Shown here in pieces: positions 1 through 7,953 of a stretch of DNA of 64,000 nucleotides. A program made the translations under genes and the position numbers. The stretch comes from Cytophaga hutchinsonii ATCC 33406 (GTDB lineage: Bacteria; Bacteroidota; Bacteroidia; Cytophagales; Cytophagaceae). The stretch is from positions 993,501-1,057,500 of the forward strand of contig NC_008255.1 in NCBI RefSeq assembly GCF_000014145.1, given 5' to 3'. Each line of letters begins with the position of its first letter. Positions within the stretch are counted from its first letter, which is position 1. The notes beneath the pieces were generated by a model. It was not told the origin of the DNA, searched no databases, and was given only the letters and a program-made list of their open reading frames with translations.

Positions 1-287
1 CAGATGTATTTTTATTTCCAACGTTCTCCGATGGGTTTGGATTAACGCAATTAGAATCCATGGCCTGGCAGCTGCCTGTTATAGCAACAACGCATTGCGG
101 TGACGTAGTGCAGCACGGAAAAAATGGCTGGATAATAGAACCGGTAACTAGTAAAGAATTGGCCGCGGTATTAAAAAATATACTGTCTGATCCGGATCTG
201 CTGCGTATGTGTGCAGGTAACTGTCTGAATACCGTTAGCGCATTCAATACAGAAAAATTTACAGCCGATATAGCAAGCATACTATGA
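1..287 (+). CDS. Glycosyltransferase family 4, C-terminal fragment (5' cut by window edge)
   Basis: The frame is open from base 3, so the start lies outside the window. The visible 94 residues are the end of a GT-B fold, GT4 type: the donor-binding motif reads PTFSDGFGLTQLESMA, followed by LPVIAT and a GKNGWII segment. The usual acidic residue of the EGFG motif is Asp here (DGFG). Its stop overlaps the next gene's start by four bases (ATGA, 284-287), which suggests translational coupling. The family transfers a sugar from an NDP-sugar to a growing glycan at the cytoplasmic face; the substrate cannot be told from this part. Confidence 0.85.
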   Translation, partial: DVFLFPTFSDGFGLTQLESMAWQLPVIATTHCGDVVQHGKNGWIIEPVTSKELAAVLKNILSDPDLLRMCAGNCLNTVSAFNTEKFTADIASIL

Positions 288-1360
288 GTCAAGATACTAT
301 ATTATTGATCTGGGACCGGATAGGCGACTATCATCTTTCACGTGTAAAAGCATGTGAAAAATTGCTTGGAGCACCTGTATTTACAGCTGATCTGGCAGGT
401 ACAGATAACCTATATAAATGGGATAGCATTGCAAAAACAACACATACGGTGCTTTCATCAAAACCTGCAGAGCAATCAGATATCTGGAACCGTTTCCGCA
501 CATTCCGCAGGATTATTAAAACACATTCCATTGCTGTGGTTGCAATGCCATACGGGCGTACGGAATATCATATATTTTTATTGTATGCACGATTAAAAGG
601 TATCCGTACAATTATTTTTTCTGAATCCTGGTATTCCAGGGGAAAACTAAAAGATTTCTTAAAATCCCTACTGTTAAAATCACTCGGTAATTACTTCTTT
701 GTTTCCGGGAAAAGAGCGTTTGATCATTTTACAAAAAACTATAAAATCAATCCGGAGAAAATTGAAACGGGTTATAGTGTAGTCGATAATAATCATTTTC
801 AGCGAAGGCTATTTACAGAAAAAAAATATGTCTTAACCATTGCCCGTTACAGTGAAGAAAAAAATCTTTCTTTTCTGATTGATAGTTATGCAAAATCAGT
901 GATCAGCAATACCTACAACTTAATGCTGATAGGTGAAGGGCCGCTTCGCCCTGCATTACAGTCCCAAATTGATATACTCGGCCTTTCAGACCGGGTTCAG
1001 CTGGCAGGCTGGGTGCCTTATGCTGCATTGCCAAAAGCATATGCCGAAGCCGTTGTTTTTGTTTTGCCAAGTTCTTTTGAACCCTGGGGGCTGGTAGTGA
1101 ATGAAGCGATGTCGGCCGGTTTACCCATCCTGGTATCAGATGCCTGTGGGTGTATGCCGGAGTTGGTAGCAGAAGGTGTAAATGGCTGGTCTTTTAATAG
1201 CAATACGCAACAGGAACTGATTGAACGGCTTAATGCTTTTGCGGCCTTGAGTGAAAAGGGGATAGAGATAACAGGAAAAAATTCTATGCAATTGATTCGT
1301 AACTACACACCCGATACATGGGCAGGGTCCATAGCACGGCTGGCACAGGCTGGCAGATAG
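284..1360 (+). CDS. Glycosyltransferase family 4
   Basis: A 358-residue protein. The N-terminal half is unlike typical GT4 acceptor domains. The C-terminal half is clear: a KKYVLTIARYSEEKN segment opens the second Rossmann domain, then VLPSSFEPWGLVVNEAM and a G-P-LVSDACGCMPELV donor-site segment. The start overlaps the upstream GT4 by four bases, so the two are probably cotranslated. Family role: retaining transfer of a sugar from an activated donor during polysaccharide assembly. Sugar and linkage are not predictable. No sign of truncation. Confidence 0.88.
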   Translation: MSQDTILLIWDRIGDYHLSRVKACEKLLGAPVFTADLAGTDNLYKWDSIAKTTHTVLSSKPAEQSDIWNRFRTFRRIIKTHSIAVVAMPYGRTEYHIFLLYARLKGIRTIIFSESWYSRGKLKDFLKSLLLKSLGNYFFVSGKRAFDHFTKNYKINPEKIETGYSVVDNNHFQRRLFTEKKYVLTIARYSEEKNLSFLIDSYAKSVISNTYNLMLIGEGPLRPALQSQIDILGLSDRVQLAGWVPYAALPKAYAEAVVFVLPSSFEPWGLVVNEAMSAGLPILVSDACGCMPELVAEGVNGWSFNSNTQQELIERLNAFAALSEKGIEITGKNSMQLIRNYTPDTWAGSIARLAQAGR

Positions 1361-1574
1361 CGGGAAGAAAAAAAGATTTGTTTTGTAGAAATAGTTTACA
1401 TCGTGTGCAGACAATCTCTACAAAAAAATCAGGTTCCTTGTTTGCCGATTAAAAATCTTGATCAAAGACATGCGTAATTCAACTATTTTTTCGCACTTTT
1501 AGCATATTAATTTAATCTGAGGAATAAAGCGTAAGGTTTTTGCGTTTTCGACGTCTAAAGATGATTGTTCTTGT

Positions 1575-2660
1575 ATGAAAGTGTTGATGATAGGGCCTTT
1601 TCCTCCGGTTGTAAATGGAGTTACTGTAAGTAATGATTTTTTATATCATTCTTTAACAAGTCAAGGTGATCAGGTAAACCGTATTAATACAGAAACCGGT
1701 AAAATTGCCTCCATGCAGGGAGATAAAATAAGCCTCCATAAGATCCTTACTTTTTTATCTATTTATAAAAATATATTCAAGGTTTCCGGAAAGGATGTTG
1801 TGTATATGACCATTGGTCAGACATTCTGGGGTGTTGTAAAATATTCACCTTTTATCTGTTATTGCTGGCTTGCAGGTATTCCGTACGTTTTTCACATTCA
1901 TGGGGGATATTTAAGTAAATCGTACTTGAATATGAGCCGCAGAAAACAACGTATCATAAAAGTCTTATTCTCAAAAAGCAGTTGTGTAATAGCTTTGTCT
2001 GAATCGTTGGCAAAAGACATACAAAATATTTTTACGAAAGTAAATATAGCTGTTGTCGAAAATTTTTACGATCAGGAATTGATTCATCCTGCCTTAGAGC
2101 GCACAGTACATAGTGTTCCTCATTTTTTATTTCTGAGTAATTTAATGTTAGGCAAAGGCATTTTAGAATTTCTGGATGCACTCATTATTTTACAGGATGC
2201 TCACAAACTTCATTTTAAGGTTGCGCTTGCAGGCAATATTGAAAGAGGTATGCAAGCAGAAATACAGAAAAGGATTGACCGCTTAAAAGAAGATAAGGTA
2301 TACTTTTTAGGATTAGCAGATTTGCCCAAGAAAAAGGAACTGCTGTATTGGTCTGATATTTTCGTTTTGCCAACCTGGTATATTATGGAAGGGCAGCCAA
2401 TAAGTATTATTGAAGCATATGTTACCGGAAATGTTGTTGTATCAACACATCAGGGAGGTATTGAGGAAATCAGTGGATACGATACATTTTTCAAAACAGA
2501 AGCGCAGAACCCGGCGCTATTAGCAGAAGTACTGTTTAACTCTGTGCAGCAACTGCCGCAGCTAAAGCAGGCTATTGAACAGACTAAAAAGACAACTCAA
2601 ATACGATTTAATTCTAACAGGTTTGTAGAAGAAATTAAAGAAGTACTGTTGAAAAAATGA
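1575..2660 (+). CDS. Glycosyltransferase family 4
   Basis: A 361-residue GT-B protein. It opens with the usual acceptor-side loop (MIGPFPPVVNGVTVS, residues 5-19). The donor domain has SNLMLGKGILEFLDAL and the motif VLPTWYIMEGQPISIIEA, where EGQP replaces the common EGFG, followed by a GG loop (THQGGIEEI). It is 214 bases past the preceding gene, so it probably has its own promoter. It runs convergently toward the exosortase unit, with 57 bases between them. Probably belongs to surface polysaccharide synthesis; substrate unknown. Confidence 0.88.
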   Translation: MKVLMIGPFPPVVNGVTVSNDFLYHSLTSQGDQVNRINTETGKIASMQGDKISLHKILTFLSIYKNIFKVSGKDVVYMTIGQTFWGVVKYSPFICYCWLAGIPYVFHIHGGYLSKSYLNMSRRKQRIIKVLFSKSSCVIALSESLAKDIQNIFTKVNIAVVENFYDQELIHPALERTVHSVPHFLFLSNLMLGKGILEFLDALIILQDAHKLHFKVALAGNIERGMQAEIQKRIDRLKEDKVYFLGLADLPKKKELLYWSDIFVLPTWYIMEGQPISIIEAYVTGNVVVSTHQGGIEEISGYDTFFKTEAQNPALLAEVLFNSVQQLPQLKQAIEQTKKTTQIRFNSNRFVEEIKEVLLKK

Positions 2661-2717
2661 TGTCACCTGTACGGATGTCAGATCTACAGAGTATAGATAA
2701 ACGCTACTGTTAGCTAT

Positions 2718-3299
2718 TTATTTTTTTCTTATCCAGTACAGGAAGAATAGAAAAATACAGATGTAAGAGGAGTAATTAAAAAAGTCGTGACTGATATTTA
2801 CCATTTCTCTGGTAGTCATTCCCCATTTGTTATTGATGAGTGCAGCCACAATCCCCCATACGCGGAGCAGGTTTATGACCTGAATAAAAAGTAATCCGAG
2901 TGGAATATAGATCCATTTTTTAGTTCCTCTGTAAGCAAACATCAGCGCCAGAAAGCTGATCATGATCTTAAAACCCATACATGGAAAAGCAACCCTTAAC
3001 TGCCATCCGGGAATAATTCCGATAGCACCTCCGTCTCTAAATAAGTCCGGGAAGAAAACGATATATGCATCGTATCCTGAAAGTTCCATCATCCATTCGG
3101 TTGGGTAGAGTAAAAAGCTGAGCACCCATTTAAGTACATTGATGTACTTCAGGAAAGGGAAGTAATAGGTTCCGCGCGGGTCTGCCACGCCTATGTACGC
3201 CCAGAAAAGTGTTGTAAGGATAACATAAAAACAAACCAGTTTAAGCAGGAATAGCCAAACAGGTTTGTTTTTGATAAGAAATGCGTTTAATTTTTCCAG
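2718..3299 (-). CDS. Exosortase family protein (copy 1)
   Basis: An inner-membrane cysteine transpeptidase-like protein, expected to cleave and re-anchor proteins carrying a C-terminal PEP/PID-type sorting signal. The catalytic triad of the family is visible: Cys in FPCMGF (residue 107 of the long form), Arg in NLLRVWGI (146) and His in ISHDFFNYSSY (171), each beside a membrane helix. A GTG at 3186-3188 would give 156 residues, but the frame stays open upstream and encodes a convincing first helix (VWLFLLKLVCFYVILTTLFW). No ATG, GTG or TTG lies in that part; I place the start at CTG 3297-3299, giving 193 residues. It sits two codons after the PID-CTERM stop, in the same frame. Short exosortases of this kind are known in Bacteroidota (XrtX, XrtY, XrtF and XrtN types); which type this is, I cannot say. 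Confidence 0.85.
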   Translation of the reverse strand: MEKLNAFLIKNKPVWLFLLKLVCFYVILTTLFWAYIGVADPRGTYYFPFLKYINVLKWVLSFLLYPTEWMMELSGYDAYIVFFPDLFRDGGAIGIIPGWQLRVAFPCMGFKIMISFLALMFAYRGTKKWIYIPLGLLFIQVINLLRVWGIVAALINNKWGMTTREMVNISHDFFNYSSYICIFLFFLYWIRKK

Positions 3300-3305
3300 A
3301 ACAGA

Positions 3306-3521
3306 TTAGGCGTTGCTGCTGCGTTTTTTTATCATACGTGTTACAACCGCTCCAGCACCTGCCAGTAAAAGGAAAGAGGCCCCCCCGTCAATGGGAATTT
3401 CAGGACAGTCAAACGGATCATCCCCGTCGCAAGGCTGTTCAGCACCGCCGGCCTGTGCAAAAGAGGCAATGCTCATCCCGCAAAGGCATATAAAAAGAAT
3501 TGTTTTAGATAATTTTTTCAT
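3306..3521 (-). CDS. PID-CTERM small exported protein (copy 1)
   Basis: A 71-residue probable exosortase substrate. It has an N-terminal Sec signal (residues 1-22, MKKLSKTILFICLCGMSIAS then FAQ). A short acidic, Cys-containing linker follows. The C-terminal tripartite sorting signal is PIDGGASFLLLAGAGAVVT plus a basic tail (RMIKKRSS). The PID-GG-hydrophobic-basic layout matches the Bacteroidota PID-CTERM domain. Little mature protein would remain (about 25 residues between signal and sorting motif), so it may be a peptide-sized surface element. The exosortase follows directly, and the T9SS protein gene ends upstream of it. Confidence 0.88.
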   Translation of the reverse strand: MKKLSKTILFICLCGMSIASFAQAGGAEQPCDGDDPFDCPEIPIDGGASFLLLAGAGAVVTRMIKKRSSNA

Positions 3522-3587
3522 AGTTTTTATAGCTTGTCGATGAAAAACGGAACGGTTGATACCGTTCCGTAATAAATATACAAATAA

Positions 3588-6500
3588 TTATTTAACTGCT
3601 ATTTTAGTTGTGTACAGGTTATTTTCAGAAAGTACCTTTACCACATAAATACCCGCTTTAGCAGATAATTTAGTAGTGAAGGAACCCGCATCCGTTGTTC
3701 CTTCCGCGATTCTGTTTCCTGTTAGGTCATACACTTCCACCTGCTGAATGTTGCTGTTCATTGTAACAACCAGCATATCTTCATTCATGTAAGCTTTTAA
3801 AGCATTATTTGTTTTTGCTTTAGAAGCTGAAGTAGTAATGTTTTCAGTGCCTACACGTAGTATGTATGGTGTTGCCGGGTTTGTTGCCACGGTTACGGCA
3901 GGGTTCTGTGTTAAGTTGTGCAGTGCTCCATCCGGGAAGATCAGGTATACCGATTTGAAAGTATCAAAAGCGTCTTTGTTTGTGAAAGACAGGGTATAGT
4001 TAGAAGTAGTGGTAGTAGTGATGTTCAAGGGAATATCAACGGTATTTGTAAGGGGCGCCAGGCTGTTAATGATCAGTTTTGTTGTATCGGCTAATGTATA
4101 CAGGTTAGGAGTGTTCGTTCCAGTATTGCGCATTTTACCGGCATCATATCCCAGATCAAAACCATTTGTAGCAGCATCAGTAAACAGGATAACGGTTTCA
4201 TCGGTAAATGTACCGTTTGACGCCTGTAAGCGGATGATGTTATCAGCCACAGCGGTACGGGCATAGGAAGTAGTCTGTGCAACATCTCTGGCACTTGAAG
4301 GGATTGTTACCGAAGCGGTTCCGCCCGTTCCGTCAGTTTCCACCTGGAAGCCCTGCATGGGTGCCACATATCCATTCACAATTACACCAGTACCGATTCC
4401 TGTTACAGAAGAATATACATTGAATGTATTGTTGTTAAACACATAGTAATTACCTGAAGTACCTGATCCGGTAATTCCACCTAAGAATAAGTTAGACGGA
4501 TAAGGGTTACCTGCAAAGAAGTCTTTTACAGAAGTATTTACCGGGCAAGAAGAAGAATAGCTTGCAGCAGCATGATTATAAGTACCCGTGAATGTAACGG
4601 TGTTCACTCCGTTTGCAGGCGTTCCTGAAGCAGGGAAGAACATAGAAAGCGCATCCCCCTGTGCCAGCGGAGTACTCATGTCATAAATACCAAAGAATTT
4701 GTTTGTAGAGCAGTCCAGATCAAGTAAACGGGATTGGCTTCCTGATACTACAGGATATTCATCGGCGATGTCAGCAGCGGTAACACCAGCTAAGGGAGAG
4801 GCAATATAATGCGTTTTGGCCGGTACAAAGTTACGGATCACTTTCATGTTTCCGCTGATCGAACCAGAACCAGCAGCGTCGATTTTAGCTGTTGCCAGGT
4901 TCAGGGTAAGATTTCCGCCGGCGGTAAGTGTACCGGCGGTAAGTGTTACCAGTCCGTTTACGCGCAGCGGAGAAGATAATGTAAGAGAGGAGTTGTTGAG
5001 ATTTAGCCCTTCAAATATTTCACCTCCTGTAGTTGAAAGAGTCTGTGCTGCGGTACCGTTGAATGTTACGGTTTTGCCTGTTTCCGTAAATGCTGCAGCA
5101 GAGTAGCTGGTCCAGTTACCGGCTACACTTAACTCATAAGCAGCAAGTGCTAATACCGAAGTACCGCTCAGGGTAAGGTTGTGTACATCCAGGTTGCCAT
5201 CAGGTGTTTTAGTGCCAGAACCGCTTAATGTAAGGTTTGCATATGGGGTAGGATTGGCAGTAGTGATTGTCTGTGCTGCACCGGCATAGTTTACAGTACT
5301 TGCAGCGCCCAGCGTAAGGGATGTTGCTCCTGCATCAATGGCATTGGATCCTGATGTACCGTAAAGTCCATCAGGATGTACGAGCGAAATTGTTCCATTG
5401 ATTGTTATATCTCCTGTACCGATGATGGTATTGTTTGTTTTAGCAAGAATTAATGTGCCTTCTGAAGTAAGGCTGGAATTATAATCCAGATATAGGAAGA
5501 AATCGTTTGTGCTGTTGATCTCAAGAGTAGAGCCGGATTCAATAGCGATTTCATATCCGGAAAAATCTATAGCATATAAAGTTGTTGGTGCAGATGCACT
5601 TAATATTAAATGTGTATTATTAAAAATAGAAAGTCCGCTAAATACATCCTGATCAGTAACATTTGTCACCGTAATAGTACCGCCGCTGTTAAAGATCAAC
5701 GAATCCGAACCGTCAAAGGCCGGTGAATTTCTGTTAGGTGTCCAGCTTGCAGGATTTGCCCATGATCCGGAACTTCCTGCTGACCAGGTATAAATACCTT
5801 TATTGGTTTTGACGGATGTTGAACCGCCAGGCAGTAAATAGTTTTCAGTATTTGTACCAGCCAGTTTGTTGAATTCAAACACGGAGAAATAATACGTTGT
5901 AGATGGATTTAAGCCGGTAACTGTTACCGCATTTCCAGAACCGATGTAAACAGGGAAAGCTGCACCTCCAATAGGAGTTGAGGATGCTCCGAAAACACTT
6001 GAGGCATTGTAGGAGGTAAGATCAGTCGGTGCAGCGCTGATCGGGCTTGCTTCCTGAGCAAGTACTAAACGTTGAGAACCATTTCCGCCCGTAAAGCTAA
6101 GTGTTGCAGAATTGATTGTAGCTGAAGTAACAGCTATAGAAGATTGCATCGTTGGACTGGCAATGGCAACATTTCCGTCGATTTGAATGTAATCTGTGAT
6201 TAAGGATTTCGGAGAAGTTACTGCACCTGTATATCCATACAAACGGAATGTAACAGTGGAGGTAGACGAGACATCCGGAATATCAAGCGTAAAAGCAAGT
6301 GATGAAGTAGTTACTGTTGCAGGAGCTATAGACGCACTTGTCGCAGTAGAATATCCGGATCCGTTGTCATATGCTACAGTAAGATTTTTTGCGCCACCAT
6401 TTCCCCTGGCTGCTTTTACAATGACCTGACTGATATTTACTTCATATCCAACGGCAGGTGTTACTGAAAATTCTAAGTAAGCATTACTGTTTGCAGGATA

Positions 6501-6749
6501 GGTTAACGACGCTGGCCAGTTAGAGGTGGACGTTAATGTAATTGCTCCTGATCCAATTGTGCAGGTAAGACCTGCACCTGTAGTAGTAGCATTCAATGTT
6601 ACATTTGAAACTGACGCGGTGCCTGTTTGTGTAGAACATGTTCCTGAATTAAAATTGTACGTACCTATTGTCTGTCCATAACCTAATGAGCAGATGGAGG
6701 TAAGTAAAAATAATAACAATAGTTTTTTTGCTGAGTACAAATATTTCAT
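3588..6749 (-). CDS. Large T9SS-sorted surface protein (copy 1)
   Basis: About 1053 residues. The frame runs on to 6779, but I take the ATG at 6747-6749 (MKYLYSAKKLLLLFLL) because it begins a standard signal peptide ending GYGQ and matches the start of the second copy. After the signal come a Ser/Thr-rich beta region, a fibronectin III-like stretch (NPSTTYYFSVFEFN), a region of repeated beta strands with LTLSG-type turns, and a C-terminal T9SS type A sorting domain (VYDLTGNRIAEG ... GIYVVKVLSE). It should cross the outer membrane through T9SS and be anchored or released. No enzymatic motif is recognised. Its C-terminal two-thirds is almost identical to the copy; the N-terminal third differs. 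Confidence 0.9.
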   Translation of the reverse strand: MKYLYSAKKLLLLFLLTSICSLGYGQTIGTYNFNSGTCSTQTGTASVSNVTLNATTTGAGLTCTIGSGAITLTSTSNWPASLTYPANSNAYLEFSVTPAVGYEVNISQVIVKAARGNGGAKNLTVAYDNGSGYSTATSASIAPATVTTSSLAFTLDIPDVSSTSTVTFRLYGYTGAVTSPKSLITDYIQIDGNVAIASPTMQSSIAVTSATINSATLSFTGGNGSQRLVLAQEASPISAAPTDLTSYNASSVFGASSTPIGGAAFPVYIGSGNAVTVTGLNPSTTYYFSVFEFNKLAGTNTENYLLPGGSTSVKTNKGIYTWSAGSSGSWANPASWTPNRNSPAFDGSDSLIFNSGGTITVTNVTDQDVFSGLSIFNNTHLILSASAPTTLYAIDFSGYEIAIESGSTLEINSTNDFFLYLDYNSSLTSEGTLILAKTNNTIIGTGDITINGTISLVHPDGLYGTSGSNAIDAGATSLTLGAASTVNYAGAAQTITTANPTPYANLTLSGSGTKTPDGNLDVHNLTLSGTSVLALAAYELSVAGNWTSYSAAAFTETGKTVTFNGTAAQTLSTTGGEIFEGLNLNNSSLTLSSPLRVNGLVTLTAGTLTAGGNLTLNLATAKIDAAGSGSISGNMKVIRNFVPAKTHYIASPLAGVTAADIADEYPVVSGSQSRLLDLDCSTNKFFGIYDMSTPLAQGDALSMFFPASGTPANGVNTVTFTGTYNHAAASYSSSCPVNTSVKDFFAGNPYPSNLFLGGITGSGTSGNYYVFNNNTFNVYSSVTGIGTGVIVNGYVAPMQGFQVETDGTGGTASVTIPSSARDVAQTTSYARTAVADNIIRLQASNGTFTDETVILFTDAATNGFDLGYDAGKMRNTGTNTPNLYTLADTTKLIINSLAPLTNTVDIPLNITTTTTSNYTLSFTNKDAFDTFKSVYLIFPDGALHNLTQNPAVTVATNPATPYILRVGTENITTSASKAKTNNALKAYMNEDMLVVTMNSNIQQVEVYDLTGNRIAEGTTDAGSFTTKLSAKAGIYVVKVLSENNLYTTKIAVK

Positions 6750-7083
6750 AGCAATACTTTTAAAATAAGATTTTCTCAATAATTGTAATTCAAATGTTTA
6801 TCATACGTTAACACATTTGAATCAATTAATTAACTTATGTTAAAAATACAAATAGATTTTGTTATCTTAAGTTAAATGTGATAAAAATATTACTTTTTAA
6901 ATATCCTGAAAGATTATATATAACAAATCAAATAAATAATATAAATGAGGTTGGATTGAAGTGTTTAGAGCCATATAAATGGTAAATATGGGAATGTGTT
7001 TCTCGTAGTTAAAAAATCATAAAAATACATTAATTCAAATTAATGTATATAATAGATTATCTTATGTTCTTTTTCAGTCCTAT
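6750..7083. other. AT-rich spacer between the two duplicated units
   Basis: No gene seen in 334 bases. It should carry the promoter of the minus-strand surface protein gene (start 6749) and the 3' flank of exosortase copy 2. A palindrome with 11-bp arms and a two-base centre lies at 7025-7048 (atacattaatt / aattaatgtat), just past that exosortase's end; it could be a weak terminator or a protein-binding site. No equivalent sequence follows exosortase copy 1, so this DNA is not part of the duplicated unit. Confidence 0.5.
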
Positions 7084-7665
7084 TTATTTTTTTCTTATCC
7101 AGAACAGGAAGAATAGAAAAATACAGATGTAAGAGGAGTAATTAAAAAAGTCGTGACTGATATTTACCATTTCTCTGGTAGTCATTCCCCATTTGTTATT
7201 GATAAGTGCAGCCACAATCCCCCATACGCGGAGCAGGTTTATGACCTGAATAAAAAGTAATCCGAGTGGAATATAGATCCATTTTTTAGTTCCTCTGTAA
7301 GCAAACATCAGCGCCAGAAAGCTGATCATGATCTTAAAACCCATACATGGAAAAGCAACCCTTAACTGCCATCCGGGAATAATTCCGATAGCACCTCCGT
7401 CTTTAAATAAGTCCGGGAAGAAAACGATATATGCATCGTATCCTGAAAGTTCCATCATCCATTCGGTTGGGTAGAGTAAAAAGCTGAGCACCCATTTAAG
7501 TACATTGATGTACTTCAGGAAAGGGAAGTAATAGGTTCCGCGCGGGTCTGCCACGCCGATATACGCCCAGAAAAGTGTTGTAAGGATAACATAAAAACAA
7601 ACCAGTTTAAGCAGGAATAGCCAAACAGGTTTGTTTTTGATAAGAAATGCGTTTAATTTTTCCAG
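7084..7665 (-). CDS. Exosortase family protein (copy 2)
   Basis: Nearly identical to the exosortase at 2718-3299. The protein differences I see are Lys for Arg in DLFKDG and Phe for Tyr in FWIRKK near the C-terminus. The Cys, Arg and His triad is kept (FPCMGF, NLLRVWGI, ISHDFFNY). The same start problem recurs: a GTG at 7552-7554 would remove the first membrane helix, while an in-frame CTG at 7663-7665 restores it and lies two codons after the PID-CTERM stop. That both copies keep this frame open favours the longer protein. Predicted to process the PID-CTERM protein encoded just upstream. Confidence 0.85.
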   Translation of the reverse strand: MEKLNAFLIKNKPVWLFLLKLVCFYVILTTLFWAYIGVADPRGTYYFPFLKYINVLKWVLSFLLYPTEWMMELSGYDAYIVFFPDLFKDGGAIGIIPGWQLRVAFPCMGFKIMISFLALMFAYRGTKKWIYIPLGLLFIQVINLLRVWGIVAALINNKWGMTTREMVNISHDFFNYSSYICIFLFFLFWIRKK

Positions 7666-7671
7666 AACAGA

Positions 7672-7887
7672 TTAGGCGTTGCTGCTGCGTTTTTTTATCA
7701 TACGTGTTACAACCGCTCCAGCACCTGCCAGTAAAAGGAAAGAGGCCCCCCCGTCAATGGGAATTTCAGGACAGTCAAACGGATCATCCCCGTCGCAAGG
7801 CTGCTCAGCACCGCCGGCCTGTGCAAAAGAGGCAATGCTCATCCCGCAAAGGCATATAAAAAGAATTGTTTTAGATAACTTTTTCAT
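7672..7887 (-). CDS. PID-CTERM small exported protein (copy 2)
   Basis: Its 71 residues are identical in sequence to those encoded at 3306-3521, although the DNA has silent differences. That argues that the peptide, including its acidic linker EQPCDGDDPFDCPE, is under selection or has been homogenised recently. It has a Sec signal at residues 1-22 and, at the C-terminus, PIDGG plus a hydrophobic helix and basic tail. Upstream of it is the stop of the large T9SS protein gene, and downstream is the exosortase, in the same order as copy 1. Confidence 0.88.
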   Translation of the reverse strand: MKKLSKTILFICLCGMSIASFAQAGGAEQPCDGDDPFDCPEIPIDGGASFLLLAGAGAVVTRMIKKRSSNA

Positions 7888-7953
7888 AGTTTTTATAGCT
7901 TGTCAATGAAAAACGGAACGGTTAATACCGTTCCGTAATAAATATACAAATAA

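Larger units (their letters stand above)
2714..6749. repeat. Tandem duplication, copy 1 (exosortase / PID-CTERM / T9SS protein unit)
   Basis: This ~4.04 kb block recurs at 7080-11109, in the same orientation, offset by 4366 bases (4360 at the far end). By eye, 2714 to about 5440 differs from its copy at only about fifteen positions. The rest, the N-terminal coding part of the large protein, is a mosaic of identical and clearly diverged stretches. Similarity stops abruptly at base 2714 on one side and at the large gene's start codon on the other. Confidence 0.95.

Noticed and set aside
3281-3543. Plus-strand open frames opposite the PID-CTERM gene
   Set aside because: They are shadows of the minus-strand gene: basic, low-complexity products with no signal or domain, repeated unchanged at 7647-7909 only because the DNA is duplicated.
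4816-5106. Plus-strand open frame within the large T9SS gene
   Set aside because: It lies wholly inside a well-supported minus-strand gene, and its Val/Pro/Ala-rich product reflects the complement of Thr/Gly/Asn codons.
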